Assembly: GCF_002795825.1 (NCBI RefSeq)
Contig: NZ_CP018800.1
Span: forward strand, 2,106,001 to 2,170,000
Source: Mariprofundus ferrinatatus
GTDB lineage: Bacteria; Pseudomonadota; Zetaproteobacteria; Mariprofundales; Mariprofundaceae
Direction of reading: 5' to 3'
Length of the DNA stretch: 64,000 bases
The notes under the pieces: generated by a model
What the model saw: only the letters and a program-made list of their open reading frames with translations
Database searches by the model: none
Told to the model about the DNA's origin: nothing
Shown here: one piece after another, positions 25,415 to 34,374 of the stretch
Layout: every line of letters begins with the position of its first letter
How positions within the stretch are numbered: position 1 is the first letter of the stretch
Program-made: the position numbers and the translations under genes

Positions 25415-25810
25415 TTAGCCATTAACCTGTCTTCGCTGGGGGGCTGAATTGGCGTCGGCTAGGCCCTGCCACCCTTCCCGCAGGGTGTTTGCCAATGACA
25501 GCACCTCATCAATGGCAGCGGCTGTGTCACCGGCGCTACCTTCCAGGATTCTGCGGCTCATATAGGTGTAGAGGCTGCCCAGACTGGCTGCTATTGCGCC
25601 TCCATTCTCCATGTCGAGGCTGGTGACAAGCTCAACCAGCGCTGCAATCGCACGTGAAAGCTGGTCCGCCTCTGCTGCTTTATTGTTCTCTTTCCCTGCC
25701 AGTTTGGCCAGACTCAGGGATTTAATCATAACATCATAAGTCAAAAGAATAAGCTCCAGAGGGCTTGCCCCTTCTACCTGTACTCCGCGATATTGCTTAT
25801 AGCCTGTCAT
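25415..25810 (-). CDS. fliS: flagellin chaperone FliS, copy 2
   Basis: The 131-residue FliS starts MTGYKQYRGVQVEGASP. It has the same landmarks as copy 1 (LLTYDVMIKSL, LREGWQGLA) but many substitutions and a shorter tail. It follows flaG2 directly, with no fliD in between. Divergence from copy 1, set against the near-identity of the flaG-fliC cassettes, shows that the duplication is old and the cassettes were later homogenised. Confidence 0.94.
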   Translation of the reverse strand: MTGYKQYRGVQVEGASPLELILLTYDVMIKSLSLAKLAGKENNKAAEADQLSRAIAALVELVTSLDMENGGAIAASLGSLYTYMSRRILEGSAGDTAAAIDEVLSLANTLREGWQGLADANSAPQRRQVNG

Positions 25811-25917
25811 GATAGTCTCCTCTTATTCCTGATTTGAAGGCGCTACTTTTCTTTGTTGTCCTGAGCATGAACCTGCCATCAAGCCAGACATTCTTCTTGA
25901 GCTATCCATGCTTTCTC

Positions 25918-26286
25918 TTAAACACTCTTGTCAAGGATCATGCCAATCATCTCACTCATGGCGGCCTGCTGCTCAATGAGCTTCTTGGGCGGTATTTCCC
26001 GCACGACTTCGCCTGTTGCGTTATCCTTGATCTGCACATAGAGCCTGTTCAAACGCTCTTCATAACCAAAGCTCAACCGCTCGCTTGAAGCTGCTGTTAA
26101 TCTGGCATTCGCTTGCGCAACAGCCTCCTTAACAGCCTCACTATCAACAGGTGCGTCTTGCTTCTGTACCGTTTTATCCAAATCTTTCGAATTGCTTACA
26201 ACAAGGGGCTTTTGCTGCGCCGCTGTCCCTATGGCACTAGAAGTAGCTGTTGATGAAGCAATATTATTAATATTGATTGCACTCAT
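25918..26286 (-). CDS. flaG: FlaG protein, copy 2
   Basis: Identical to copy 1 over the first 118 of 122 residues, including the whole FlaG domain, and ending DKSV. It is preceded by the same AAAGGAGG and lies downstream of fliC2 and its terminator. The 3' end marks the edge of the near-identical repeat; beyond it the two loci diverge (fliD in one, fliS2 in the other). Confidence 0.92.
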   Translation of the reverse strand: MSAININNIASSTATSSAIGTAAQQKPLVVSNSKDLDKTVQKQDAPVDSEAVKEAVAQANARLTAASSERLSFGYEERLNRLYVQIKDNATGEVVREIPPKKLIEQQAAMSEMIGMILDKSV

Positions 26287-26313
26287 AACAATTTACCTCC
26301 TTTTGGGTTTTGA

Positions 26314-26354
26314 AAGAAAAGAGGCCGGCAAAGGTTTTCGCCTCAACCGGCCTC
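26314..26354 (-). terminator. Rho-independent terminator after fliC2
   Basis: An exact copy of the terminator at 24111-24151: 8-bp stem GAGGCCGG/CCGGCCTC followed, on the minus strand, by TTTTCTTT. Confidence 0.85.
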
Positions 26355-26383
26355 TCCTTCTACTCATGGATCAAGCTGATTGA

Positions 26384-27220
26384 TTACCTGAACAGTGAAA
26401 GAACGTTCTGCGAAGACTGGTTGGCCTGAGCCAGCATCGATGTGCCGGCCTGCACCAGAACCTGAGACTTCGTGAAGTCAGCCATCTCCTTCGCCATGTC
26501 GGCATCCTTGATGGTTGAGATCGAGGCACTTACCTGCTCCATCTGAGTCGCCAGATTAGCACTTACGTAGCTCAACTGGTTCACAGCAGCACCAAACGAA
26601 GCACGGTCTGTAGTCAGGCCGTCCAGTGCAGTATTGAGGGTGTCAATAGCTGTAGCTGCACCCGATGCAGTAGTGAGGTCAATAGCAGCAATACCCAGGC
26701 CGGTTGTGGCTGTGGTAAAGTCTGCACTGAAATCAACCGCCACCTGGTCATTAGCACTGTTTGCAGCGCCAACCTGGAAGGTGGTAGTTGAAGCCCCGGA
26801 ACCGTCGAGCAGCTTGGTACCGTTGTAGTTAACACCGTTGGCGATTTTGTCGATCTGACCAAGAAGGTTAGCGGCCTCGCCAGCCAGCTTGGTGCGCTCA
26901 TTTGCACCGTTGTTCGCACTTGCAGCCTGAGTTGCCAGAACCTGCAAACGACGAACCATGTTCTCAATCTCATTTACACCAGATTCAGCAGTTTTCACCA
27001 TGGCGGTTGCCTGAAGTGAATTCTGAGAAGCTGCTTCCAGCTTACCCTTCTCGCCCTGAAGCTTGGCTGAAATCGCATAACCTGCTGCATCGTCTGATGC
27101 AGAGTTAATCCGGAAGCCCGAAGACAGGCGCTCCAGTGACTTGTTCATGTTTGACGAGTTGATGTTCATGTTCTTCAGGGCTGAGATTGAACCCATGTTG
27201 GTTTGTACGGACATTGCCAT
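26384..27220 (-). CDS. fliC: flagellin, copy 2
   Basis: A 278-residue flagellin identical to copy 1 except for Ala at residue 2; the genes differ at only a handful of mostly silent bases. D0/D1 ends are conserved and the middle is short and Ser/Thr-rich. It has its own sigma-28 promoter (27328-27354). It is the flagellin nearest to the giant glycosyltransferase, which is transcribed away from it. Confidence 0.97.
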   Translation of the reverse strand: MAMSVQTNMGSISALKNMNINSSNMNKSLERLSSGFRINSASDDAAGYAISAKLQGEKGKLEAASQNSLQATAMVKTAESGVNEIENMVRRLQVLATQAASANNGANERTKLAGEAANLLGQIDKIANGVNYNGTKLLDGSGASTTTFQVGAANSANDQVAVDFSADFTTATTGLGIAAIDLTTASGAATAIDTLNTALDGLTTDRASFGAAVNQLSYVSANLATQMEQVSASISTIKDADMAKEMADFTKSQVLVQAGTSMLAQANQSSQNVLSLFR

Positions 27221-27321
27221 AATATTCTCTCCTTAGTGTTTCTTATATATTTTTCGTAACGACATCATGCCCTGTTACGTTCGAGCCTTGGCTCTTCCGG
27301 GAAGGTTCTTTCTCCCGGCAC
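27221..27321 (-). promoter_or_regulatory. fliC2 leader with GGA motifs (probable CsrA target) and hairpins
   Basis: GGA motifs occur at GCCGGGAGAAAG, CCCGGAAGAG and the ribosome site CTAAGGAGAG, as in the fliC1 leader. Two stems are clear: GAGCC-AA-GGCTC, and CGTAAC/GTTACG around AGGGCATGATGTC. The second stem is CGTAA/TTACG in fliC1, so the pairing is kept while the flanking bases changed. Confidence 0.55.
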
Positions 27322-27327
27322 AAATAT

Positions 27328-27354
27328 CTATCGCCAGAGAAATTTTTAACTTTA
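27328..27354 (-). promoter_or_regulatory. sigma-28 promoter of fliC2
   Basis: Minus strand reads TAAAGTTA, an 11-base spacer, then GGCGATAG, the same quality and spacing as at fliC1. RNA should start near 27321. Confidence 0.85.
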
Positions 27355-27498
27355 ATTTTTTATGGATTCCTGTGGCAACTTGTATCGTGATGCTTATTGA
27401 TAGAGCTATGAGGACAGCCTGGTGCTTTAGTGCATATTCAAATGGTAGCCACTGATCGGCAAGGGCACTCCGGCTTCAGTAGCCAATGCCACAAAGGG

Positions 27499-27514
27499 TG
27501 GCCCTTCTCTTGCT
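27499..27514 (+). promoter_or_regulatory. sigma-54 promoter of the giant glycosyltransferase gene
   Basis: TGGCCCTTCTCTTGCT fits TGGCACG-N4-TTGCW with two mismatches and exact spacing. RNA should start near 27525, leaving a leader of about 50 bases with GGGAG before the ATG at 27576. The rest of the 27355-27575 gap shows only drifted similarity to the fliC1 upstream region. Confidence 0.65.
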
Positions 27515-27575
27515 TTGTGTTTTCGCAACAGTGCCTAAGGGATTGGGCTGACTGCCACCTGTGGGAGATATACAC

Positions 27576-30500
27576 ATGACCAAAACCAACTCATTGTCCG
27601 CACTGAAGCTGACGAAAAAAATTCGCAAATACATGGAGAGTGGTGACATCAACAATGCAGAACTGGTCTGTGATAATGCACTCCCCAAAAACAAAGAAGA
27701 CCCTGACTTTCTATTCCAAGTTGGATACGTGTACTATGTTCGCAAGCGTTATAGCGAAGCTGCAGAGGCTCTCAGAAAAGTTCTACAAGTGCGGCCTCGG
27801 GATCCTAGTGCGCGCCTGACATTGTGGGGCGTCTATAGAGATGCAGAGGATTTCGATCAGATGCTAACACTTGCCCATGAGTTTGCCCGTGCTCCCCTGA
27901 GTGCCGATGAACTGCTTCTGGCTTTCAGGAGCTATCTTGCTGTCTTAGATTGGAAGCGTGCGGAAAAAATACAAGCCCAGGTCATCGAGCTTCTTCATCA
28001 TGGTAAAATGACCCCCACGCTAGCTTCAGCCGTGTTCATTGAATTATGCACTATCCCAAGTCTATCGTCAGAAATAGTATATAATATCCATAGGAACTGG
28101 GGAGACAACCTGGTTGGAAGCGTGCAGCCGTTCTACACCTCTAACACCCCTGCACCTTCAGTCAACGAACGCTTAAAAATTGCATACGTATCAGCTGATT
28201 TTAATGCACATCCTGTTGGCATGTTTATGCATCAGCTCATTCGCCTGCACGACAAAACAAAGTTTGAGGTCTATTGCTACGCCCATATAGAAAAAGAAGA
28301 TTCAATGACTAGATATTTCCGTACACATGCTGAGCATTTCATCGATATCACAGACCTAAACGATGGGCAATTGGCAAAGCATATTCATACTGACGGAGTC
28401 CATATTCTTATTGATCTAGGTGGGTTCACGAGCAACTCGAGGGTGGGTTCCCTGGCTTACAAACCGGCCCCGGTACAGATCTCCTACCTTGGTTATCCAA
28501 ATACAACTGGCCTGCCGACAGTTGACTATCGTATTACAGACAGATTTGCAGAGTGTGATGAGGGAACACGATATGTGGAAAAACTTCTCTACATGCCACA
28601 AAGCTTTCTCTGCTACAGCGCACAACTGGCTCCACCACCAGCCAATGGTGCTCCTGTTGAACGTAATGGTTTTATTACCTTCGGTTCTCTAAATCATTTA
28701 AGAAAATTGACACCTCAGACCATTGAGGCTTGGAGCAGAATCCTGAACCGTGTTCCCGGTTCAAAGTTCGTAATGAAAGCAAGAAGTGTCGAGTCCGGAG
28801 GTGCTATCATCCTGGACAATATCTTGCGTGAGTTCGCGAGCCACGGCATTGAAGCGGAACGCATTTTGTTCCTTCCATATGTGGATAGCCACAAGGAACA
28901 CATGCTACAGTACAATGAGATCGACATTGTACTTGATACCTTCCCCTACAACGGCACGACGACCACCTGCGACTCCCTGATTATGGGCGCACCTGTTGTA
29001 ACAATCATCGGCAAAACACATGCACAGCGCGTCTCCTACTCTATTCTGAAAAACATCGGCTATGAGGAGACGATTACCGACAGTGTAGACTCCTATGTTG
29101 AAAAGGCCGTACAGTTAGCGGGGCAACCGGAAAATCTTTCCATGCTGAGGAAAGTTTTACCTGCCCTGTTCAAGCACTCCAGCCTTCATCAGCCGGATCA
29201 GTTTACCCGGCAGATGGAAGACCTTTTTCTACAGGCCTGGCAGGAGAAAATGGGGGAGGCGGCCTTTACGAAGGCGGTCGCAGCCACCATGAACGATGAT
29301 ATTTCTATCATGGTGCCTCAGGACCTTAACGAGATAACAACGTATGTACTATCTGAGCAGGGTGATTGGTATGAAGATGAATTGCGCTTTTTGCGCCTGA
29401 TCACCAAGCCGGGTATGCGAGTACTGGACTTAAGTCCGGAGTATGGCTGTTTCTGCTTAAGCCTGGCGAAACAGGTAGGGGAAGCAGGCAAAGTACTGGC
29501 GCTGCAGAGCGATGCCAGTAAGCGTAAACTCCTGGAAGAGAGCACAAGACTAAATGAATTTGATTGGCTGCAAATCGAAAGCGGCAACAACATGTCTGCC
29601 GTCTTGCAGGGCGGCATCGATATCATCATTCACCCATCAGGTGGGGTCGATTCTATATCTCACAAGCTGGATATCCCGGCTGACAGCTCTCCGGTTGTGA
29701 TGCTCCATGGCATCGACAAGGGGGGCATTAACACCTCCCTTATCATGCATATGCAACAACTTGGATATATTCCCTATCGCCTGCTGCCAGGGTTGAACAC
29801 TCTAATAGCTATAACGGAGGATTATTCACCTGGGTCGTGGCATCAACAGCTGTTTTTCTGTAAGCCGGAGAGAGCTGATGCGCTTGCCTCGGAAGGGTTC
29901 CTGATCCAACAGGAGCTGGAATCAATTGAGTTGCCTGATGACCAGTCATACTGGATCAACGCCATCGAACACCGCCCTTTCGCCGACGGGCTATTACCTC
30001 GCTGGATAGAGCAGGTTAAGGCGCAACAGGTTTCTAAAGAGTGGGAGTTGGTGCAAGCCGCATTATGCGCCTACGCCATGGCAAACCAAAGTGATACCAC
30101 GACAGAGCAACGCTATGCCTTTCTGTCAGCATCCCTGAACATTCTGCTGAATACGGAAGGGCTCCTATCCAACACGGCACGTTTATCCACCGTTGTACGT
30201 ATTGCCTCTGAACTAGGAAATTATAATGCCGCCAAGCAGGCATCAGAGATGGTCGCAGAAGGCATAAAAACCCTCCAAGAATTCACGGCCAGTGAGCCTT
30301 TCCTGCCAATGTCGAAGAAACACGACAGTGAGACTGTGCACAACAACCTTGCCGAATGGATGCTGGCCCAAGCACTCGCGCAAGCAGAGTTGTTAATAAA
30401 CCCAACATCGTTCTCTTCGAGCCTCGAACACCTGACTCAGCTTAATGCTGAGCTTTCCAATCTAGGGCTCCCGAACGAAGAGTTAAAATATAGAGAGAAA

Positions 30501-31772
30501 CTTCTGGCCGCCAAGAATGCGGGTGAGTTCAAAAGCTTTGAGACCCTGAGAGCACCGAGGTTTTCCATTATCATTCCTACTAGGGAACGCCACGACACGT
30601 TGCAGTCAGCGATTGAGAGTGCGTTGAATCAGCAGGAGTTCGATGATTATGAGATCATCGTCATGGACAACCTCAGTTCAGAGGATACCTATAATGTAGT
30701 TTCCTCCTTCAGCGATGATAAAATCAAGTACTTCCGCTCATCGGAAAGGTTACCGATGAATGAGAACTGGGAGCTAGGATTTAGTCATAGCCAAGGCGAA
30801 TATGTATTTTTTCTCGGCGACGATGATGCCATCATGCCGGATGCTCTCGTCATTGCAGATGCATTAATCAGAAAATATCAAAGTGACATTGTGACATGGA
30901 GAAAAGCAGTCTATTGGTGGTCTAACTCTATCGTCCCCTTCCAGCGGGGAAGGCTTCACGCCTCTCTGAGAGAGAAAAGCATCAGCCTGATGAACTCTAG
31001 GGAGATGCTAAAGAAGTACTGTGCTCACAAAATTGTCTATGATGACCTCCCTGGCCTCTACAACTCTTTCGTACATCGAAAGATAATTGACAAGATAAAA
31101 TCGATGCATGGGCGCTATTTTATAACCCAGAACCCAGATGCATCCTCAGCAATTCTAAATGCATATTTTTCAGACCAATACTGCTACACCGATAGAGCCC
31201 TATCTCTATCTGGCAACTCCAAAAACAGTGCTGGGTCTAGCTATATGTGGTCGCATTTGCTGAATAAAGACCAAAAAGAAAAATTAACGCAATGGAATGC
31301 AGAACTTCCCCAGCAGATAGAGTTTACGCAAAATGGCTGCAAACGAACCATCGACTATGGAAAATTCTGTAAAGAACAGATAACAGACTCAACAATGCTG
31401 CCTGTGCTAATGGCGAGAGAATTGCTTGTGAATAAAGAAATATTCTTTCCAGATGACGCAGAGATCAACTTCGATCCCCCTGCCCTTTTGAATGCCATGG
31501 CTGGGAGCATAAATATAAATCCTCATAGATATGAACAAACTCTCACGGAGATAAAGGAACTAGCAAAAATTCATAGCCTAAGCATCGACTTCTCTAAGAT
31601 TCCAGAAAAGATTGCTTTCGATCACGCTCCACTTCAGGGGTTCAACCCCAATTCAATGATGATAAGTATCAACTGTGCTCAGTGCGGCATTGAGACCGCT
31701 GCACATGCAGCCAAAGCATTGCAAAGCATCTGGACCGATTGGCATGCTTGGCTTGCAGAAATCAATCGATAA
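27576..31772 (+). CDS. giant fused glycosyltransferase: TPR + GT41/SPINDLY type + methyltransferase-like + GT2
   Basis: A 1398-residue cytoplasmic protein. TPR-like helices occupy about residues 10-130. A GT41 (O-GlcNAc-transferase/SPINDLY-like) catalytic region spans about 199-560, with RLKIAYVSADFNAHPVGMF, DILIDLGG-type and PYNGTTTTCDSLIMGAPVVT (around 456) signatures. A degenerate Rossmann methyltransferase-like part lies at about 605-760 (MRVLDLSPEYGCF). A helical linker leads to a GT2 domain from about 991 (FSIIIPTRERHDTLQSAIES) with the DxD-type GDDDA near 1078. The ATG at 27576 follows GGGAG by eight bases. Position beside flagellin and a sigma-54 site suggest flagellin O-glycosylation, with GT41 adding the first sugar and GT2 extending it (inference). 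Confidence 0.88.
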   Translation: MTKTNSLSALKLTKKIRKYMESGDINNAELVCDNALPKNKEDPDFLFQVGYVYYVRKRYSEAAEALRKVLQVRPRDPSARLTLWGVYRDAEDFDQMLTLAHEFARAPLSADELLLAFRSYLAVLDWKRAEKIQAQVIELLHHGKMTPTLASAVFIELCTIPSLSSEIVYNIHRNWGDNLVGSVQPFYTSNTPAPSVNERLKIAYVSADFNAHPVGMFMHQLIRLHDKTKFEVYCYAHIEKEDSMTRYFRTHAEHFIDITDLNDGQLAKHIHTDGVHILIDLGGFTSNSRVGSLAYKPAPVQISYLGYPNTTGLPTVDYRITDRFAECDEGTRYVEKLLYMPQSFLCYSAQLAPPPANGAPVERNGFITFGSLNHLRKLTPQTIEAWSRILNRVPGSKFVMKARSVESGGAIILDNILREFASHGIEAERILFLPYVDSHKEHMLQYNEIDIVLDTFPYNGTTTTCDSLIMGAPVVTIIGKTHAQRVSYSILKNIGYEETITDSVDSYVEKAVQLAGQPENLSMLRKVLPALFKHSSLHQPDQFTRQMEDLFLQAWQEKMGEAAFTKAVAATMNDDISIMVPQDLNEITTYVLSEQGDWYEDELRFLRLITKPGMRVLDLSPEYGCFCLSLAKQVGEAGKVLALQSDASKRKLLEESTRLNEFDWLQIESGNNMSAVLQGGIDIIIHPSGGVDSISHKLDIPADSSPVVMLHGIDKGGINTSLIMHMQQLGYIPYRLLPGLNTLIAITEDYSPGSWHQQLFFCKPERADALASEGFLIQQELESIELPDDQSYWINAIEHRPFADGLLPRWIEQVKAQQVSKEWELVQAALCAYAMANQSDTTTEQRYAFLSASLNILLNTEGLLSNTARLSTVVRIASELGNYNAAKQASEMVAEGIKTLQEFTASEPFLPMSKKHDSETVHNNLAEWMLAQALAQAELLINPTSFSSSLEHLTQLNAELSNLGLPNEELKYREKLLAAKNAGEFKSFETLRAPRFSIIIPTRERHDTLQSAIESALNQQEFDDYEIIVMDNLSSEDTYNVVSSFSDDKIKYFRSSERLPMNENWELGFSHSQGEYVFFLGDDDAIMPDALVIADALIRKYQSDIVTWRKAVYWWSNSIVPFQRGRLHASLREKSISLMNSREMLKKYCAHKIVYDDLPGLYNSFVHRKIIDKIKSMHGRYFITQNPDASSAILNAYFSDQYCYTDRALSLSGNSKNSAGSSYMWSHLLNKDQKEKLTQWNAELPQQIEFTQNGCKRTIDYGKFCKEQITDSTMLPVLMARELLVNKEIFFPDDAEINFDPPALLNAMAGSININPHRYEQTLTEIKELAKIHSLSIDFSKIPEKIAFDHAPLQGFNPNSMMISINCAQCGIETAAHAAKALQSIWTDWHAWLAEINR

Positions 31773-31898
31773 CCCTAGATAAGTGGCGACAAGAAAGTAC
31801 TGGGCGAGTGCAAAGGCTCTGAAAAGAGCATAAATTTGCAGCAAGCTGGAGTAAGCGTAAACGCATGCGATAAAATCCAACACTGCACACAAGATACT

Positions 31899-32285
31899 TT
31901 ATGGCGCATTAACTTCGCCGAGGACAGGCAGAAGAACGAATACAGGCTTCAGGATCTATTGGTAAAGGATGAGGTTTTGTCTTCTGTATCGGCTCGCCAC
32001 TGGAGCCATCATTCAAGGTTATGGATGGTGAACGGAACCTACTCGCAATGGTGTTGGAGCGTGGTAGCCAATTCACTGCTTTCGTAGCTTAGCTGCATGA
32101 AAATAAGCACTTCCCTGGTGGCCCGCATTGATCCAGACAAGACTTGGCAGAATGGATAGGCCGAAAGCTTCATCGCTGCGTATCTCAAGGAAGTACTAAA
32201 TGCCAACTGTTCTTCTCGATCCATAAGGGCCAGTTCATTACGGGCTAATGGTGCAAGCATCACAAAGAAAGAGCTCACAGCTGAT
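31899..32285 (+). pseudogene. decayed IS3-like transposase (orfB) fragment
   Basis: One frame gives LWRINFAEDRQKNEYRLQD, resembling the W-x-DFV-D start of IS3-type integrase cores. Further on in the same frame comes IDPDKTWQNG, a stop, then AESFIAAYLKEVLNANC, matching the family's PGKPWQNGxxESFNGKLRxExLN block. The middle is scrambled by frameshifts and no complete frame or terminal repeat remains. It fills most of the otherwise gene-free 31773-32387 gap and separates the giant transferase from the sugar operon, a mark of past mobile DNA. Confidence 0.55.
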
Positions 32286-32387
32286 TAAACTATAATCCAC
32301 TTGATAACGAAAAATTAAAGCTGCCTATGGAGCGATTTCTCGGCGCCAATCATCATTCAATCTATAAACAGGCAAGCATAAAGAGCC

Positions 32388-33185
32388 TTAATCAATTCGT
32401 TTTAGAAAACCGTCCCACGATGCCGATAAGACAATTTTGTGCTCGATCTGCTTGTCGATTTCAAAACGGATGTTACCCCCCCGGCGTTCACAACGGTCAA
32501 GGTATTCAAGCAACGCAGTCTTTGGGTTATTACCCTTACCCCATGGGCGGTCGATCACGAAATCCTCCGGCATATCCTCCAGCCCTGAGTCCCAGACTAC
32601 ACAATAGCTTCCTACAGTTGTCAGCTCCGCATAAGCCTCTAATTCTGCCAACACGTGCTCATGGGTATGGTTTGAATCCAGAAACACCATGATCCGTTTA
32701 TATTTCGAGGCCAGATTCTTGACTTGGGTCACCACTTCAGGGTCGATAGAAGAACCCTGGATCATTTCAATTTTATGTGCCATTGGATGTGCTTCAATAG
32801 CCTTACGATTATGTGCCCGAATATCAATATCGACACCCACCACCTTGCGCCCAACCACTTTCGGATCAAGTACTGTTCCAGCTTCCACAGCATCACAGTA
32901 GTCCAATAAAGCCAGCATCGAAGCGCTCATGATCAATGAGCCACCATGGGCAATTCCCGTTTCAATGATAAGATCAGGTTTTACTCGCCAAACCAGCTCC
33001 TGAACAGCGTAAATATCCTGAGGGATCTGAATAATAGGACGTCCGAGCCAACTAAAATTATATGCATATTGGTGCCCACCCGCTTCTCGAATCCAGTTAT
33101 TTGAGAGATTCATAAAAGATAGGTCTTCCCCTATTTTCTTGACATTATTCTGCACAAATAGCTCGAACTTCCTGTTCTCATCCAT
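32388..33185 (-). CDS. CmcI/cephalosporin-hydroxylase-family methyltransferase
   Basis: The 265-residue protein matches the family of SAM-dependent O-methyltransferases annotated as cephalosporin hydroxylase or rhamnosyl O-methyltransferase. Signatures are LIIETGIAHGGSLIMSASML (SAM site, about residue 72), GVDIDIRAHN and the metal-binding VFLDSNHTHEHVLAELE. It overlaps the FkbM gene upstream by 8 bases and is the last gene of the operon. Likely methylates a hydroxyl on the sugar made or attached by this island. Confidence 0.85.
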   Translation of the reverse strand: MDENRKFELFVQNNVKKIGEDLSFMNLSNNWIREAGGHQYAYNFSWLGRPIIQIPQDIYAVQELVWRVKPDLIIETGIAHGGSLIMSASMLALLDYCDAVEAGTVLDPKVVGRKVVGVDIDIRAHNRKAIEAHPMAHKIEMIQGSSIDPEVVTQVKNLASKYKRIMVFLDSNHTHEHVLAELEAYAELTTVGSYCVVWDSGLEDMPEDFVIDRPWGKGNNPKTALLEYLDRCERRGGNIRFEIDKQIEHKIVLSASWDGFLKRID

Positions 33186-34374
33186 AATTAATCTCCTTTG
33201 TTTTCATAGAAGCCGGAACTGCATAACAGACAGTTTCCCACAACGAACCAGCTGCATGATGCCTGATGAATAGATCATAAAAAGAAAAATGATCGTGAAT
33301 GAATAAAGGGATATCCAACAAGTGGCTAGTCTGATGGTAAATACAAACCGCCAATTTCGGCTTGCATCGTTTGATGACCTCCCTCGCCCCATCCAATGCA
33401 TCCAGTTCAGCGCCTTCGATATCCATTTTGATCATTGTCGGGCAACTATTTACGAGGAAATCATCCAGGCTTATTGATGGAACGTCTCCTTCGACAGCCT
33501 GATCCCTACAGTTATGAAAATCCGAACCTTTGGATCGACCCACTGTGTTACCGACTGCAGAGTGAATAACCTCCACATCCTCAAACCCGTATTTATTCAA
33601 CGATTGAATCGCCCCGGCGATATTCACCTTATCAACATCAAAGCCGATGGCGCTAAATGCCCCTATTCCGGAATCCTGCATGAAGGAAAAATAGGAAAGC
33701 AGAGTATCGCCATCAAAACTGCCGCAATCAATCAACAACTCCCCTTCTGAAAAGCTGAATATATCTTTCTGGAAGTATTGCGGATAGCAGGCGGAGTTCG
33801 CCAGCAACACGTTTCCTGGCATTGAGAAATGAAATTGCTGGAACATGCGGGCCTTTGCGACATCCATTAAGATCTTACGTGATGCACTGTCTGCGAGCAG
33901 ATGAAACAATTCAGAAAACTTGCCCCTGTTCCGATACAGCCAGTGACCGGAAAAATACCCGACAGAACCATCCTGTTCTGCAAATAGATAGGAAAACCCT
34001 TGGGCATCAAGCATATCCTGGATTCCAGAGGTAATCATCGCAGCAATCACTACAAGCGGAGCATGTTGATCGGAGAACAGACTGTCAGGGCTGCAAACCG
34101 GAATACCTGCAATCTCACCACCCCACTTTTCCTCATTGCTATCGACGCAATAGGCAGGCGCTATTCCATAGCGCGCTTTCCAGGCATTGATAACACTTAG
34201 GGCAAAACGACCCGCGCCATAAAGAACGATATTTTCCGAATGAACGAGCAATGAATCAGGGTCGTTCTTTACGAACAACGGATGCTGCATGGCCATACTA
34301 TCACACACTTGCCATAGCTCTTCCGGACTGCCGGCTCTCCGAAGCTGTAAATAGCAGTTAGCAAAATCCATCAA
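33178..34374 (-). CDS. FkbM-family methyltransferase with N-terminal nucleotide-binding-like domain, copy A
   Basis: The 398-residue product has an N-terminal Rossmann-like region (IVLYGAGRFALSVINAW, then AYCVDSNEEKWGGEIAGIPV). The FkbM methyltransferase domain follows from about residue 215 (LLIDCGSFDGDTLLSYF; later MIKMDIEGAELDALDGA). The same two-part layout occurs in the gene at 37716. It overlaps the radical SAM gene by four bases (ATGA). FkbM enzymes O-methylate sugars or related hydroxyls; the substrate here is unknown. Confidence 0.85.
   Translation of the reverse strand: MMDFANCYLQLRRAGSPEELWQVCDSMAMQHPLFVKNDPDSLLVHSENIVLYGAGRFALSVINAWKARYGIAPAYCVDSNEEKWGGEIAGIPVCSPDSLFSDQHAPLVVIAAMITSGIQDMLDAQGFSYLFAEQDGSVGYFSGHWLYRNRGKFSELFHLLADSASRKILMDVAKARMFQQFHFSMPGNVLLANSACYPQYFQKDIFSFSEGELLIDCGSFDGDTLLSYFSFMQDSGIGAFSAIGFDVDKVNIAGAIQSLNKYGFEDVEVIHSAVGNTVGRSKGSDFHNCRDQAVEGDVPSISLDDFLVNSCPTMIKMDIEGAELDALDGAREVIKRCKPKLAVCIYHQTSHLLDIPLFIHDHFSFYDLFIRHHAAGSLWETVCYAVPASMKTKEINYG

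Larger units (their letters stand above)
25931..27237 (-). repeat. flaG-fliC direct repeat, unit 2 (about 1.3 kb)
   Basis: Partner of 23728-25034. The flanks are older, diverged duplicates (fliS2 against fliS1, fliT relic against fliT, promoter regions), so the near-identity inside the unit is best explained by recent gene conversion. Confidence 0.93.

Noticed and set aside
23728-27237. Phase-variation or CRISPR-like interpretation of the repeated flagellin region
   Set aside because: The repeats are long, direct and gene-containing, with no invertible ends, recombinase gene or short spaced repeats.
27267-27455. 62-codon plus-strand frame upstream of fliC2
   Set aside because: It runs antisense across the fliC2 leader and sigma-28 promoter, has no ribosome site and no recognisable product.
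31836-32087. 83-codon frame as an independent gene
   Set aside because: Its middle resembles a transposase core only in part and the match continues beyond its stop, so it is a fragment of the decayed IS element.
32039-32278. 79-codon minus-strand frame
   Set aside because: It is the antisense shadow of the transposase relic.
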